A stretch of 64,000 nt of DNA from Acanthamoeba sp. SK_2022b (taxonomy: Eukaryota; Discosea; Longamoebia; Acanthamoebidae), in contig JANDJZ010001790.1 in the NCBI GenBank assembly GCA_027943245.1, positions 114,305 to 178,304 of the forward strand. Reading direction: 5' to 3'. Below the pieces are notes generated by a model. That model had not been told where the DNA came from, made no database searches, and worked only from the letters and a program-made list of their open reading frames with translations. Of this stretch, positions 38,783 to 48,043 are shown in pieces; positions within the stretch are counted from its first letter, which is position 1; the number at the start of each line of letters is the position of its first letter. The position numbers were made by a program, and so were the translations under genes.

Positions 38783-40026
38783 CCCGGATTACCGCTCTGC
38801 CGGGCGGCCAACAGGCAAATGCTGCGGGTTACCTGGTAGGATTTCACAAAGGCGCTGACGGGTAAAAACTCGAAGCGCGAGTGGAAGTTATGCGCGCCGG
38901 TGAAGTAATTGGGCGTCAGGATGCCGCGGCTCGAGAGCGCCGCGCCGTCGGTGCCGCCGCGCATCGGGATCACCTTCGGCGGGATGCCGTGGGCGGCAAG
39001 GGCGCCAAAGATCAGATCGATGGCGCGCCGATCTTCGCCGATGGCGTTGCTGATGTTGCTGTAGATGTCGCTGATGCTGCAGCTGACGTTGGCGCGCGGA
39101 TAGTTGGCCGCCACCTGACGCACCGTCTCCTCAAGGCGGGTTTTGCGCGCCTCGAAGGTGGCGCGATCGAAGTCGCGAATCGACACCTTCAGCGTCGCCT
39201 GATTGGCATTGGCGGCCAGATCCGTGAACCAGAAATAGCCCTCGCGCCCGTCGGTGTGTTCCGGGGTATCCTGCACGTCGAATCGGTTGATGATGTCGTT
39301 GGCGATGCGTATCGGGTTGATTAACACGTTTTTCGCCGACATCGGGTGCGCGGTCACCCCTTCGATGCGGATCTCCGCCGCCGCCGCGTTGAAATTCTCG
39401 TAAACCACTTCACCCAGTTCGCAGCAGTCGATGGTGTAGGCGAAATCGACGGCGAAACGCTGCAGATCCAGCGCCTTGGCGCCGCGCAGGCCGATCTCTT
39501 CATCCGGCACGAACGCCACCACGATATCGCCGTGGCGATCGGCGGCGGTCAGGTTGGCCAGCAGCGTCATCACCACGGTGACCGCCGCCTTGTTGTCGGC
39601 ACCCAGCACGCTGGTGCCGTCGCTGAACAGGATCTCTTCGTTCCGGTAGGGCAGGATCTCCGGGTGCTCGGCGGTGCGCAGCCAGATATCTTGCTCGGCG
39701 TTCAGGCATAAATCTTCGCCGGTGAAGCGCAGGCGCTGCGGGCGAATTTCGGGCGACAGGCCGACGTCCACGGTGTCGATATGGGTGATGAAGCCGATGC
39801 GCGGCGCGCCGGGTTGGGTGCCGGGCTTGCGGGCGGTGACGGTGGCGTGGTCGTCTATCTGCACGTCGGCCAAGCCGAGCCAGCGCAGCTCTTCCGCCAG
39901 CAGCTGCGCCATCTCATGCTGCCCCGGCGTGCTGGGCAGGGTAGTTGCGGCGGCGTCGCTCTGGCTGGTCACCGCCAGGTAGCGGAAGAAACGTTCGGTG
40001 AGCTGTTCGGCAATCGGGCTGGTCAT
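38779..40026 (-). CDS. pepT: Peptidase T
   Basis: Cytoplasmic M20-family zinc aminotripeptidase of 415 residues. Metal and catalytic residues are seen in GFITHIDTVD (His82, Asp84), SVLGADNKAAVT, FVPDEEIG and the C-terminal FTGAHNFHSRFEF. Length and sequence fit PepT closely. E. coli pepT is elsewhere on the chromosome. The ATG at 40026 follows AGGAGTT. The 3' end overlaps that of the transporter. Confidence 0.94.
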   Translation of the reverse strand: MTSPIAEQLTERFFRYLAVTSQSDAAATTLPSTPGQHEMAQLLAEELRWLGLADVQIDDHATVTARKPGTQPGAPRIGFITHIDTVDVGLSPEIRPQRLRFTGEDLCLNAEQDIWLRTAEHPEILPYRNEEILFSDGTSVLGADNKAAVTVVMTLLANLTAADRHGDIVVAFVPDEEIGLRGAKALDLQRFAVDFAYTIDCCELGEVVYENFNAAAAEIRIEGVTAHPMSAKNVLINPIRIANDIINRFDVQDTPEHTDGREGYFWFTDLAANANQATLKVSIRDFDRATFEARKTRLEETVRQVAANYPRANVSCSISDIYSNISNAIGEDRRAIDLIFGALAAHGIPPKVIPMRGGTDGAALSSRGILTPNYFTGAHNFHSRFEFLPVSAFVKSYQVTRSICLLAARQSGNPG

Positions 40027-40243
40027 CGGAACTCCTCGCGGTTGGCAATCTACCGGTTTTAAAACGAAATCAGCCGTTTGTCCAACGGTGCAATGCGTAA
40101 ACCGCCAGAATGCGAAGCATCGCGCAGAAACGAAAAATAGCGGTGAAACTAGGAAATCGTCGCAGGTTTCTGCGGCAAAATCGGTGTTAGCTGTGGGCCG
40201 GGAAGTGCCCGCATAACACTTATCTGTTCCTCAAGGAGAATTC

Positions 40244-41140
40244 ATGCACACCGGTCACGCTCTGCTTATCACCTTACTGTCCCTTGGCCTCTCTCCCAGC
40301 GCCTGGTCCTCTGCCGACACCGGACATGCCAACAGCAACGCCAACAGCCGCGAAGTGGCCAGCGCGCTGGGCGGCCTGAAAAACAAAACCTACGAACTGG
40401 AACAGGCGCCGAAGATCCGCGTCGCCAGCTTCAATATCGCCGCCGGCAAGGTCAGCGACATGACCGCCATCGCCAAGGCGATTCGCGCGATGAACGTCGA
40501 CGTGGTGGCGCTGCAAGAGGTGGATAAGCTCACCGCCCGCAGCGGCCGCGTCGATCAGGCGGCGGAGCTGGCGAAGCTGACCGGCATGCAAGCGGTGTTC
40601 GGCCGGGCGATCGACTTCGACGGCGGTGAATATGGCCTGGCGTTTCTCTCCAGGTATCCGCTGCACGACGCCGTGATCTATCCGCTGCCGTCCGGCCAGC
40701 GCGAACAGCGCATCGCCTTCAGCGCCAAGGTCGACGTGCCGGAGTTCCCGGCGCCGATCACCCTGTTTAACACCCACCTCGATACCAAGGAAGACCCGAC
40801 GATGCGCCTGGATCAGGTGCGGGAGCTGAACGATCGCACCATCGAAGTGCGCGGTATCAAGCTGCTGTTCGGCGACATGAACGATGTGCCGGGCAGCGTG
40901 ACCTGGCTGGAATTGAGCCGCTATTGGAACGACATCATGCCTAACGGGCAGGATGGCCGCAGCTGGCCGGCGGAAAACGCCGAGATCAAGGTGGATTACC
41001 TCTTCACCGGCAACGCGCAGCGCTGGCATCTGGACAGCCTGACGGTACCGAACGCCAGCGGCGACTGGAACGGCGTGCATTGGCCGGCGGTGAGCGACCA
41101 CCTGCCGCTGGTGGCGGAAATGCGCCTGACCGAGCAATAA
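40244..41140 (+). CDS. Exported endonuclease/exonuclease/phosphatase-family protein
   Basis: Protein of 298 residues with an N-terminal signal peptide (to about residue 23) and an EEP fold: IRVASFNIAAG (Asn), VALQEVDKLT (Glu), LFNTHLDTKED, LFGDMNDVPGS and the C-terminal SDHLPLVAEMRL (Asp-His). This is the Mg-dependent phosphodiesterase family that includes DNase I-like and sphingomyelinase-like enzymes. The substrate cannot be assigned; secretion to the periplasm is predicted. ATG 40244 follows AAGGAGAA. Confidence 0.85.
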   Translation: MHTGHALLITLLSLGLSPSAWSSADTGHANSNANSREVASALGGLKNKTYELEQAPKIRVASFNIAAGKVSDMTAIAKAIRAMNVDVVALQEVDKLTARSGRVDQAAELAKLTGMQAVFGRAIDFDGGEYGLAFLSRYPLHDAVIYPLPSGQREQRIAFSAKVDVPEFPAPITLFNTHLDTKEDPTMRLDQVRELNDRTIEVRGIKLLFGDMNDVPGSVTWLELSRYWNDIMPNGQDGRSWPAENAEIKVDYLFTGNAQRWHLDSLTVPNASGDWNGVHWPAVSDHLPLVAEMRLTEQ

Positions 41141-41167
41141 GCCGGTCGGCATTCCGTTGGGGCCGGG

Positions 41168-42601
41168 CTAAGCCACGGCGATCTGCGCCAGCCGCTCGAC
41201 GGCGCTGCGGATCTCGCCCGGCGTCAGGGCCGAAAAGCCCAGCAGCCAGCCGTCGCGCTGCGCCTGAGCCGTCTGGTATTGTGCCGTCAGCCGGGGCGTG
41301 AGGATGCCGAGCCGCTGCGCCTGTCGGCTGAGCGCCGCCTCCTGGCCGGGCGGCAGCCAGACGCTGAGCTGCAGGCCGCCGGCGGCGGGAGCGGGCGTGG
41401 CGAAGTGGCCGAGTTTTTCGCGTACTTCCGCCAGCAACACATCGCGCCGGCTGCGGTAGAGCTGGCGCATATAGCGAATATGCGCGGCGAAGTGCCCCTG
41501 ATGGATGAATTCGGCGGTGACCGCCTGCATCAGCTGCGCGCTGTGGCCGTCATACACCGTGCGCGCGGTGACGAACGCGTCAACCAGCGTGGGCGGGACG
41601 ATCAGGTACGCCAACCGCAGCGAAGGGAACAGCGATTTGGAGAAGGTGCCGAGGTACAGCACCCGGCCACGGCGATCCAGGCCCTGCATCGCCGGTATCG
41701 GCAGGCCGTCGTAATGAAACTCGCTGTCGTAATCGTCCTCGACGATCCAGGCCTGCTGCCTGTCCGCCAGCGCCAGCAGCGCCAAGCGGCGTGCCAGGCT
41801 GAACGCTGCGCCGGTTGGGTATTGGTGCGAGGGCGTCAGATAAATCAAACGAGGGTCGGGCAAGGAGGGGTCAGCGCGCAGGCCGTCGCCGTCCACCGCG
41901 ACCGGCGTCAGGGCGGCTCCGGCGCTGATAAAGGCGTTTCTTGCCCCGGTGTAACCCGGTTCTTCCATCCAGACGCTGTCGCCGCTGTCCAACAGCAGCG
42001 TGGCGATCAGCTGCAGCGCCTGCTGCGAACTGGTCAGCACGATAACCTGCCGTGCATCGCAGATCACGCCGCGCGTTTGATTGACGTGGGCGGCAATCGC
42101 TTCACGCAGCGGCAAATAGCCCTGCGGGTCGCCGTAGCGCAGCAGGCTTTCTCCCTGCAGCCGCAGGCGCTGTGCGGTCAGTTGCTTCCACAAGGCCAGC
42201 GGAAACGCGCGCAGATCCGGCGAACCGGCGGCAAACGCCCGTGGCTGCTGCGGATCGCGGCAGCCGCCGGTTTGTACGATCTGTTGGCCGCGCTGCGAAA
42301 GGCGCGGTATGCCGGCAGCGGTCGCCGGCGGCGGTGATCTGGCGATGATAATCGCCACAAAGGTGCCCTGGCCGACGCGGCGCTGCAGATATCCCTCCGC
42401 CTCCAACTGACCGTAGGCCGCTTCGACGGTCACCCGCGAGAGGCCCAGATCGCTGGCCAGCACCCGGCTGGAAGGCAGGCGTTGCCCCACGCTCAATGCA
42501 GCTTGGTGGATGGCCTGCCGCAATGCGCCGCACAGGCGATCGCGCAGCGTGCCGGCGGTGTGGGGCGATTGCTGAAACAGCGTGACCAGCGAGTGCCGCA
42601 T
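41168..42601 (-). CDS. MocR-type regulator (GntR domain fused to aminotransferase fold)
   Basis: Transcription regulator of 477 residues. A GntR winged helix (about 12-80: GQRLPSSRVLASDLGLSRVTVEAAYGQLEAEGYL region) is joined to a PLP-dependent aminotransferase-like domain (about 115-470) with VEDDYDSEFHYDG and LGTFSKSLFPSLRLAYL carrying the PLP lysine. ATG 42601 is chosen because an 8-base inverted repeat, probably an operator, lies just upstream; an earlier ATG at 42640 would fall inside it. It is divergent from a rhodanese gene, its likely target. Confidence 0.85.
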   Translation of the reverse strand: MRHSLVTLFQQSPHTAGTLRDRLCGALRQAIHQAALSVGQRLPSSRVLASDLGLSRVTVEAAYGQLEAEGYLQRRVGQGTFVAIIIARSPPPATAAGIPRLSQRGQQIVQTGGCRDPQQPRAFAAGSPDLRAFPLALWKQLTAQRLRLQGESLLRYGDPQGYLPLREAIAAHVNQTRGVICDARQVIVLTSSQQALQLIATLLLDSGDSVWMEEPGYTGARNAFISAGAALTPVAVDGDGLRADPSLPDPRLIYLTPSHQYPTGAAFSLARRLALLALADRQQAWIVEDDYDSEFHYDGLPIPAMQGLDRRGRVLYLGTFSKSLFPSLRLAYLIVPPTLVDAFVTARTVYDGHSAQLMQAVTAEFIHQGHFAAHIRYMRQLYRSRRDVLLAEVREKLGHFATPAPAAGGLQLSVWLPPGQEAALSRQAQRLGILTPRLTAQYQTAQAQRDGWLLGFSALTPGEIRSAVERLAQIAVA

Positions 42602-42605
42602 AATG

Positions 42606-42646
42606 GGTCTTATCACGGTTGGGAAATGGGTATCAATCATAAGACC
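42606..42646. promoter_or_regulatory. Inverted repeat between the MocR regulator and the rhodanese gene
   Basis: Perfect arms GGTCTTAT (42606-42613) and ATAAGACC (42639-42646), 25 bases apart, in the shared divergent promoter. A likely binding site of the MocR regulator. Confidence 0.5.
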
Positions 42647-42694
42647 AAAATGGGGCACTATTGTCATCTGTCTTGATGCACGGGAGTGAGTGGT

Positions 42695-43150
42695 ATGTCG
42701 AAAGAATCATTAGTGCTGGCTTTTCCTCCGGCGGCGCCGGAAGAGAGCCTGGCCTACCTGGCGGCCAAACTGAGCCGCTATGCGGATGCCTGGGACGTGG
42801 CGGAGGATCTGCGCAATGGCGTGGAGGGGATGGTGGTGATCGACACCCGCGCGGAGGCGATGTACGCCGCCGGGCATATTCCCGGTGCGCTCAGTTTGCC
42901 GCATCGTCTGATGGATGAAGCCAGCACGGCGCAGCTGGATCGCGAAAAAGTGTATGTGACCTACTGCGACGGCATCGGCTGCAACGGTTCCACCAAGGGC
43001 GCTTACAAGCTGGCGAAGCTGGGATTCCGGGTGAAGGAGCTGATCGGTGGGCTGGACTTCTGGCTGCGCGACGGCCATCCGTTGGCCATCGGCGAACAGC
43101 CGGGATCGTTGCGCGATCGGGCGGCTGTTGAGGACTGCGGCTGCGCCTGA
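42695..43150 (+). CDS. Rhodanese-domain protein
   Basis: Single-domain rhodanese of 151 residues. VVIDTRAEAMYAAGHIPGALSLPH is the CH2A-type motif region. The active loop is YCDGIGCNGST with candidate catalytic Cys91; a second Cys96 within the loop is unusual for the family and may form a disulfide. The C-terminus ends CGCA. ATG 42695 follows GGGAG. It is divergent from a MocR regulator. Sulfur transfer is inferred from the family. Confidence 0.85.
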   Translation: MSKESLVLAFPPAAPEESLAYLAAKLSRYADAWDVAEDLRNGVEGMVVIDTRAEAMYAAGHIPGALSLPHRLMDEASTAQLDREKVYVTYCDGIGCNGSTKGAYKLAKLGFRVKELIGGLDFWLRDGHPLAIGEQPGSLRDRAAVEDCGCA

Positions 43151-43154
43151 GGCG

Positions 43155-44183
43155 TTAAAACACCAGCGCCAGCACGACGGCCAGCGCCAACAGCAGCAGG
43201 ATCAGCGCGACGGCGGGTTTGCTGAGCGCTTTTTGCAGCGGCAGCGGCAGGGCGGCGATCAGCGGGTTGAGCAGCGGCTGCGGATCGACAGGGTGGCTGA
43301 CGATAGCCTGAGCCTGGCCGGCTTTTTCCAGGCGGCGGGCAAACAGTTGATGAATGGCGTCGCTCATTTGCGGATGCGTCAGCGGCGCATTGGCACCGCA
43401 GTTGAAGCGCGCCTGGCAGTAGTCGTTCATCTGCTGCAGCTCTTGCTCGTCCGCCGGCTGCTTGAGCGCCGCCAGCAGATTGTTCAGCGTCGGCGCGCTC
43501 TGCGGGCTGAGGGCCACCTTCACTTGCAAGAATTGGTTTAACAGCTGGAAGTGGCGCGCCGGCAGCGGATCGTTGGTTTTCACGCCCGCCAGATCAAACA
43601 GCGTTTGCCAGATTTTAGCCGGCGCTTCACCGGTGGCCGCGCTAAGTTTGGTGATCTGCTGCTGCAGGCTCTGATGCTCTGCGGGCAGCAGCGGGCGATC
43701 GCTGGTGGCGGTTTGCTGCGGCTGAGGAATGGTCAGGCCGCCGGTCTGCAACAGATTCAGCACCTGCTGCAGCTGTGGTGGGCTCAGCTGGCTCAGTACC
43801 GTGTGGCCGAACTGCTGGCGAATAAAGTCGCTGACCGCCTGGCGGTTGTTGCCCTGCGGCAGCAATTCGGCCAGCTGTTGCAACAGCTGGCGCCCGGCGT
43901 GGTTTTGCTGCGCCTGCGTCAGGCGCGTTTGCAGCAGCTGTTCCGCCGGTTGAAAATGGCGCGCCAGCAGTTCACCGCCGTTGTCGGCGCCGAGCTCGTG
44001 GCGCAGAGTCGCCCAGATCTCCGCCGATTTTGCCGGGCTGAGCGTCATGATTTTCACGATCAGCTTTTCCAGCGTCGTGCGCTGTGCCGGAGAAAGGGGT
44101 TGATCGTCAGTGGCCGCCGTTTTGCCCGGGGAGGGAGGGCGTTCGCCGGCGATTGGGGTGCCCGGCCCACTCAAAGGTTGCAT
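43155..44183 (-). CDS. flk: Flagellar assembly regulator Flk
   Basis: Cytoplasmic protein of 342 residues anchored by one C-terminal helix (about 322-342). Conserved blocks include MQPLSGPG, NNRQAVSDFIRQQFGHT, IPQPQQTATSDRPLLPAEH and KIWQTLFDLAGVK, matching E. coli Flk. Flk prevents premature switching of flagellar export during hook assembly. It is Gln- and Leu-rich with a tandem helical repeat. In E. coli flk adjoins pdxB; here about 15 kb of other genes separate them. Confidence 0.9.
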   Translation of the reverse strand: MQPLSGPGTPIAGERPPSPGKTAATDDQPLSPAQRTTLEKLIVKIMTLSPAKSAEIWATLRHELGADNGGELLARHFQPAEQLLQTRLTQAQQNHAGRQLLQQLAELLPQGNNRQAVSDFIRQQFGHTVLSQLSPPQLQQVLNLLQTGGLTIPQPQQTATSDRPLLPAEHQSLQQQITKLSAATGEAPAKIWQTLFDLAGVKTNDPLPARHFQLLNQFLQVKVALSPQSAPTLNNLLAALKQPADEQELQQMNDYCQARFNCGANAPLTHPQMSDAIHQLFARRLEKAGQAQAIVSHPVDPQPLLNPLIAALPLPLQKALSKPAVALILLLLALAVVLALVF

Positions 44184-44388
44184 ATCACCAGTCCTTCGCT
44201 GTGTATCCCCGCAGAATGCCTGGAGGAGAGAATCATCATCGTACCCGGCGAAAAGCGCAGGCTTACCCGCTATGATACCTGTAAATCGCCGCCATCAATA
44301 CCGCCGCTCAGACATTTCTTTACCGACAAAACGTTGCTAATCGCGCCCGCGTCGCTAAGATAAACCCAGACCCGAACATGAGGATGGC

Positions 44389-44751
44389 ATGGTTAAACGG
44401 CAGCGGATTGCAAAATGGTTTTTATGCCTGGCTTGCCTGGTGGTGCTGACGTGCATGACCCAGCGCATGGCGGGCCTGCATGCGCTGCAGCAAACGCTGG
44501 GGATCCCGGCCGCCACCGCCGTTCAGTCCAGTGACACCGCCGCCGAAGCGCAGCCGACGCCCTGTGAACTGAGCGCCAAGTCATTGCTGGCCGCGCCGCC
44601 GGTGATGTTCGAAACCGTACTGTTCGGGCTGGGCCTGCTGCTGGCGCTGTTGGCGCCGACCATTGCCGCGCGCCTGCGTATTCCTCCTCCTCGCGCCATT
44701 TCACCGCCCACCCTCAGGGTGCACCTTCGATTATGCGTTTTCCGTGAATGA
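44389..44751 (+). CDS. scsA: Suppressor of copper sensitivity protein ScsA
   Basis: Small protein of 120 residues with two hydrophobic segments (about 9-25 and 70-92) and a Pro-rich basic C-terminus. It resembles Salmonella ScsA in length, in the PCELSAKSL segment and in position as first gene before scsB. The biochemical role is poorly defined; the operon raises copper and oxidative stress tolerance. The gene is divergent from flk. A weakly conserved family makes this call less certain than the rest of the operon. Confidence 0.78.
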   Translation: MVKRQRIAKWFLCLACLVVLTCMTQRMAGLHALQQTLGIPAATAVQSSDTAAEAQPTPCELSAKSLLAAPPVMFETVLFGLGLLLALLAPTIAARLRIPPPRAISPPTLRVHLRLCVFRE

Positions 44752-44800
44752 GTTAATCGCCCGTTTTTCGCGGTGAATTAATCATTTATGGAGAATTAAC

Positions 44801-46837
44801 ATGTTGAAAATTATCAGGCTGGCCTGCGCTTGCCTGTTTATGCTGTGGCTGCCTGCCTTGCAGGCGGCGGACAGCGGCTGGCTGCAAAACCCGGCCAACG
44901 ATCATGCCAAGGTGCGGCTGCGTGCCGCCACGTCACAGCCGGGGGAGACCCGCCTGCTACTGTCGGTCGAGCTGCAAAAGGGCTGGAAAACCTACTGGCG
45001 TTCCCCAGGCGAAGGCGGCATCGCGCCGGCTATCGTCTGGCAGGGCAACCCGCCGCCGGCGACCTGGCACTGGCCGACGCCGCAGCGTTTCGAGGTGGCC
45101 GGCATTTCCACCCAGGGCTATCACGATCGGGTCACGCTGCCGATCGTAATGTCTGGTCAGGTATCCGGCCCGCTGGCGGGCACCCTGACGCTATCCACCT
45201 GCAGCAACGTCTGCATTCTGACCGACTACCCGTTCAGCCTGGATCTGACGACGCCGAACGATCCGCAGTTTAACCACGACTTCGCGCAGGCGATGGGGCA
45301 GGTGCCGATCGCCGCCGGGGTGGCGGAGGGCGTCAAGGCCGGTTACCGCAACGGCGAGCTGCAGATCGCCGCCGAGCGCGCCGCCGGTTGGCAGCAGCCC
45401 GCGCTGTTCTTCGATACGCTGGCGGATGCCGATCTCGGCAAGCCGCAGGTTGAGACCGACGGCGCTCAGCTGTTGGCGCGAGTGCCGGTCAGCGATGGCT
45501 GGGGCGATGCGGCGCCGGATCTGCGCGGCAAAACGCTGACGCTGGTGATCGACGACGACGGCATGGCGCAGCAGATTACGCTGCCGATTGGCGATCCGCT
45601 GGCCGCGCCCGCCGGTGCGGCATTCCCGCTATGGCAGGCGGTATTGATGGCGCTGGCGGGCGGGTTGATCCTCAACCTGATGCCGTGCGTACTGCCGGTG
45701 CTGGGCATCAAGCTCGGCTCCATCCTGCAGGTGGAACGGCGCGATCGGCGCAGCGTGCGTTTGCAGTTCCTGGCGTCGTCGTTGGGTATCGTCGCCTCGT
45801 TTATGGCGTTGGCCTTGCTGATGACGCTGCTGCGGCTCGGCAACCATGCGCTCGGCTGGGGTATTCAGTTCCAGAATCCGTGGTTTATCGGTTTTATGGT
45901 GCTGGTGACGCTGCTGTTCAGCGCCAACCTGTTTGGCCTGTTCCATCTGCGCCTCTCGTCCGATCTGAATACGTCGCTGGCGACCCATAATGGGCACGGT
46001 CTGAGCGGCCATTTCTGGCAGGGCGCGTTTGCCACGTTGCTGGCGACGCCGTGCTCGGCGCCGTTTCTCGGCACGGCGGTGGCCTTCGCGCTGGCGGCGT
46101 CGCTGCCGGTGCTGTGGGGCATGTTCATCGCGCTCGGCATCGGCATGAGCCTGCCGTGGCTGCTGATCGCCGCCTGGCCATCGCTGGCGCTGCGCTTGCC
46201 GCGCCCCGGCCGCTGGATGAATACCGTCAAGCTGGCGATGGGGTTGCTGATGCTGGCGTCGTCGCTGTGGCTGCTGAGCCTGCTGAGCAATCATATCGGC
46301 GTGCAAGCCACGCTGTGGCTGGGGGCGTTGGCGCTGCTGGCGTTGCTGCTGGCGGTGTGGCGTCAGCAGGGCGCACGGTTGGCGGCTAAGCTGGCGGCGG
46401 GCACGTTGGTGCTGGCGGGCGTGGCCTTGCTGGCCGGATCGCTGGCCGCCGGCCTGTGGCGCCAGCCGTTGCAGGATCGGGTGCAGTGGCAACCGCTGAG
46501 CGAGCAAGCGATTACCGAGGCGCTGGCCCAGCATAAACGGGTGTTCGTCGACGTGACCGCAGACTGGTGCGTGACCTGTAAAGCCAATAAATTCAATGTG
46601 CTGCTGCGCGATGACGTACAGCGCGCGCTGAGCGCCGACGACGTGGTTGCGCTGCGCGGCGACTGGAGCCGCCCGTCGGCCGACATCAGCGCCTTCCTGC
46701 AAAAGCGCGGCAGCGTCGCCGTGCCTTTCAACCAAATCTATGGCCCCGGCAGCCCGGACGGCGAGGTGTTATCCCCGCTGTTGACCCGTGACGCCGTGCT
46801 GCAAACGCTTTCCCATGCCAAAGGAACCGAACAATGA
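44801..46837 (+). CDS. scsB: Membrane thiol-disulfide reductase ScsB
   Basis: DsbD-like electron carrier of 678 residues that reduces periplasmic ScsC. A signal peptide is followed by a periplasmic beta domain (about 22-260; YWRSPGEGGIAP, STCSNVCILTDYP), a membrane domain of about eight helices (LMPCVLPVLGIK and ATPCSAPFLGTA carry the conserved Cys pair), and a C-terminal thioredoxin domain with DWCVTCK. ATG 44801 follows GGAG. It overlaps scsC by four bases. Confidence 0.94.
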   Translation: MLKIIRLACACLFMLWLPALQAADSGWLQNPANDHAKVRLRAATSQPGETRLLLSVELQKGWKTYWRSPGEGGIAPAIVWQGNPPPATWHWPTPQRFEVAGISTQGYHDRVTLPIVMSGQVSGPLAGTLTLSTCSNVCILTDYPFSLDLTTPNDPQFNHDFAQAMGQVPIAAGVAEGVKAGYRNGELQIAAERAAGWQQPALFFDTLADADLGKPQVETDGAQLLARVPVSDGWGDAAPDLRGKTLTLVIDDDGMAQQITLPIGDPLAAPAGAAFPLWQAVLMALAGGLILNLMPCVLPVLGIKLGSILQVERRDRRSVRLQFLASSLGIVASFMALALLMTLLRLGNHALGWGIQFQNPWFIGFMVLVTLLFSANLFGLFHLRLSSDLNTSLATHNGHGLSGHFWQGAFATLLATPCSAPFLGTAVAFALAASLPVLWGMFIALGIGMSLPWLLIAAWPSLALRLPRPGRWMNTVKLAMGLLMLASSLWLLSLLSNHIGVQATLWLGALALLALLLAVWRQQGARLAAKLAAGTLVLAGVALLAGSLAAGLWRQPLQDRVQWQPLSEQAITEALAQHKRVFVDVTADWCVTCKANKFNVLLRDDVQRALSADDVVALRGDWSRPSADISAFLQKRGSVAVPFNQIYGPGSPDGEVLSPLLTRDAVLQTLSHAKGTEQ

Positions 46838-47550
46838 AAAAGCTACTGATTTTACTGATGATCATCGCCGCCCCGGTGTGGGCCGCCGAGCCTTTCACCC
46901 CGGCACAAGAGGCGCGTATCAAAGAGATGATCCGCGAAACGCTGGTGTCCAACCCGGACATTCTGGCGCAGGCGGTGGACGCCTGGCAGCAGCAAACCGC
47001 CGGCCAGCAAATCAGCCAGGCTATCAAGCAGAACGCCAAAACGTTGTACCAGGATCCGGCCAGCCCGCGCCTCGGCGCCGCCAACGCCAAACTGACGCTG
47101 GTGACTTTTACCGACTATAACTGCCCGTACTGCAAGCGTTTTGATCCGATGCTGGAGAAGATCGTCAAGCAATACCCGGACGTGGCGCTGGTGGTGAAGC
47201 TGCTGCCGTTCAAGGGCGAAAGCTCGGTCAGTTCGGCGCGCGTGGCGCTCACCACCTGGCAACAGCACCCGGATCAATTCTGGGCCCTGCACCAGCGGCT
47301 GATGGCGAAAAAGAGCTTCCACGACAACGCCAGCATCGCCGCCGCGCAAGAGAAAACCGGCGTCAAGGCGGTGGCGCCCAGCGAACAGAGCATGACCACG
47401 TTGCGTACCAATATGGAGCTGGCGGAACAGCTGGGCGTGCAGGGGACGCCGGCGACGCTGATCGGCGATCGGATGCTGCCGGGGGCGGTGTCGTATGAAG
47501 AGCTGGAAGCGATGGTGAAGCAGCAGCTGGCGAAGGCCAACCATGGCTAA
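46834..47550 (+). CDS. scsC: Periplasmic disulfide isomerase-like protein ScsC
   Basis: Exported thioredoxin-fold protein of 238 residues, DsbA/DsbG-like. The signal peptide ends near AWA (residue 18). An N-terminal helical region, which drives oligomerisation in some ScsC proteins, precedes the active site NCPYCKRF and the cis-Pro loop QGTPATLIG. It is reduced by ScsB and implicated in copper tolerance. It overlaps scsD by eight bases. Confidence 0.93.
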   Translation: MKKLLILLMIIAAPVWAAEPFTPAQEARIKEMIRETLVSNPDILAQAVDAWQQQTAGQQISQAIKQNAKTLYQDPASPRLGAANAKLTLVTFTDYNCPYCKRFDPMLEKIVKQYPDVALVVKLLPFKGESSVSSARVALTTWQQHPDQFWALHQRLMAKKSFHDNASIAAAQEKTGVKAVAPSEQSMTTLRTNMELAEQLGVQGTPATLIGDRMLPGAVSYEELEAMVKQQLAKANHG

Positions 47551-48043
47551 GCTCAAGCGCTGGGGGCGCGAGTTGCTGCTGCTGGCGCTGATCGCGCTGG
47601 CGGTGGTGACGGTGATGGATTGGCTGAACGCGCCGCAGGCGCCGCCGGCCTTCGATGCTCAGACCCTGACCATGCTGGACGGCGAGCGCGTGTCGTTGGC
47701 GCAGCTCAGCCATGAGCGGCCGCTGCTGGTTTACTTCTGGGCCAGCTGGTGTGGCGTCTGCCGCTTCACTACGCCGGACGTCGCCCGTTTGCAGGCGGCG
47801 GGCGGCAACGTGCTGACCGTCGCGCTGCGCTCGGGCGACGATACCCAGGTGAAACACTGGCTGGCGCGCAAACGGCTGGCGCTGCCGGTGGTCAACGATC
47901 CGGCCGGTACGCTCTCGGCGCAGTGGCAGATTGGCGTGACGCCGACCTTCGTGGTGGTCTCGCAGGGTAAGGTGGTGCAGAGCACCACCGGCTGGACCAG
48001 CTACTGGGGGATGAAGCTGCGGCTGTGGTGGGCCGCCGTCTAA
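47543..48043 (+). CDS. scsD: Membrane-anchored thioredoxin ScsD
   Basis: Inner-membrane-anchored thioredoxin of 166 residues. One N-terminal helix (about 11-28) and a TlpA-like domain with WASWCGVCRF and the cis-Pro motif GVTPTFVVV. Last gene of scsABCD. The stop overlaps the convergent stop of a MocR regulator by four bases, without a separate terminator. Confidence 0.92.
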   Translation: MAKLKRWGRELLLLALIALAVVTVMDWLNAPQAPPAFDAQTLTMLDGERVSLAQLSHERPLLVYFWASWCGVCRFTTPDVARLQAAGGNVLTVALRSGDDTQVKHWLARKRLALPVVNDPAGTLSAQWQIGVTPTFVVVSQGKVVQSTTGWTSYWGMKLRLWWAAV

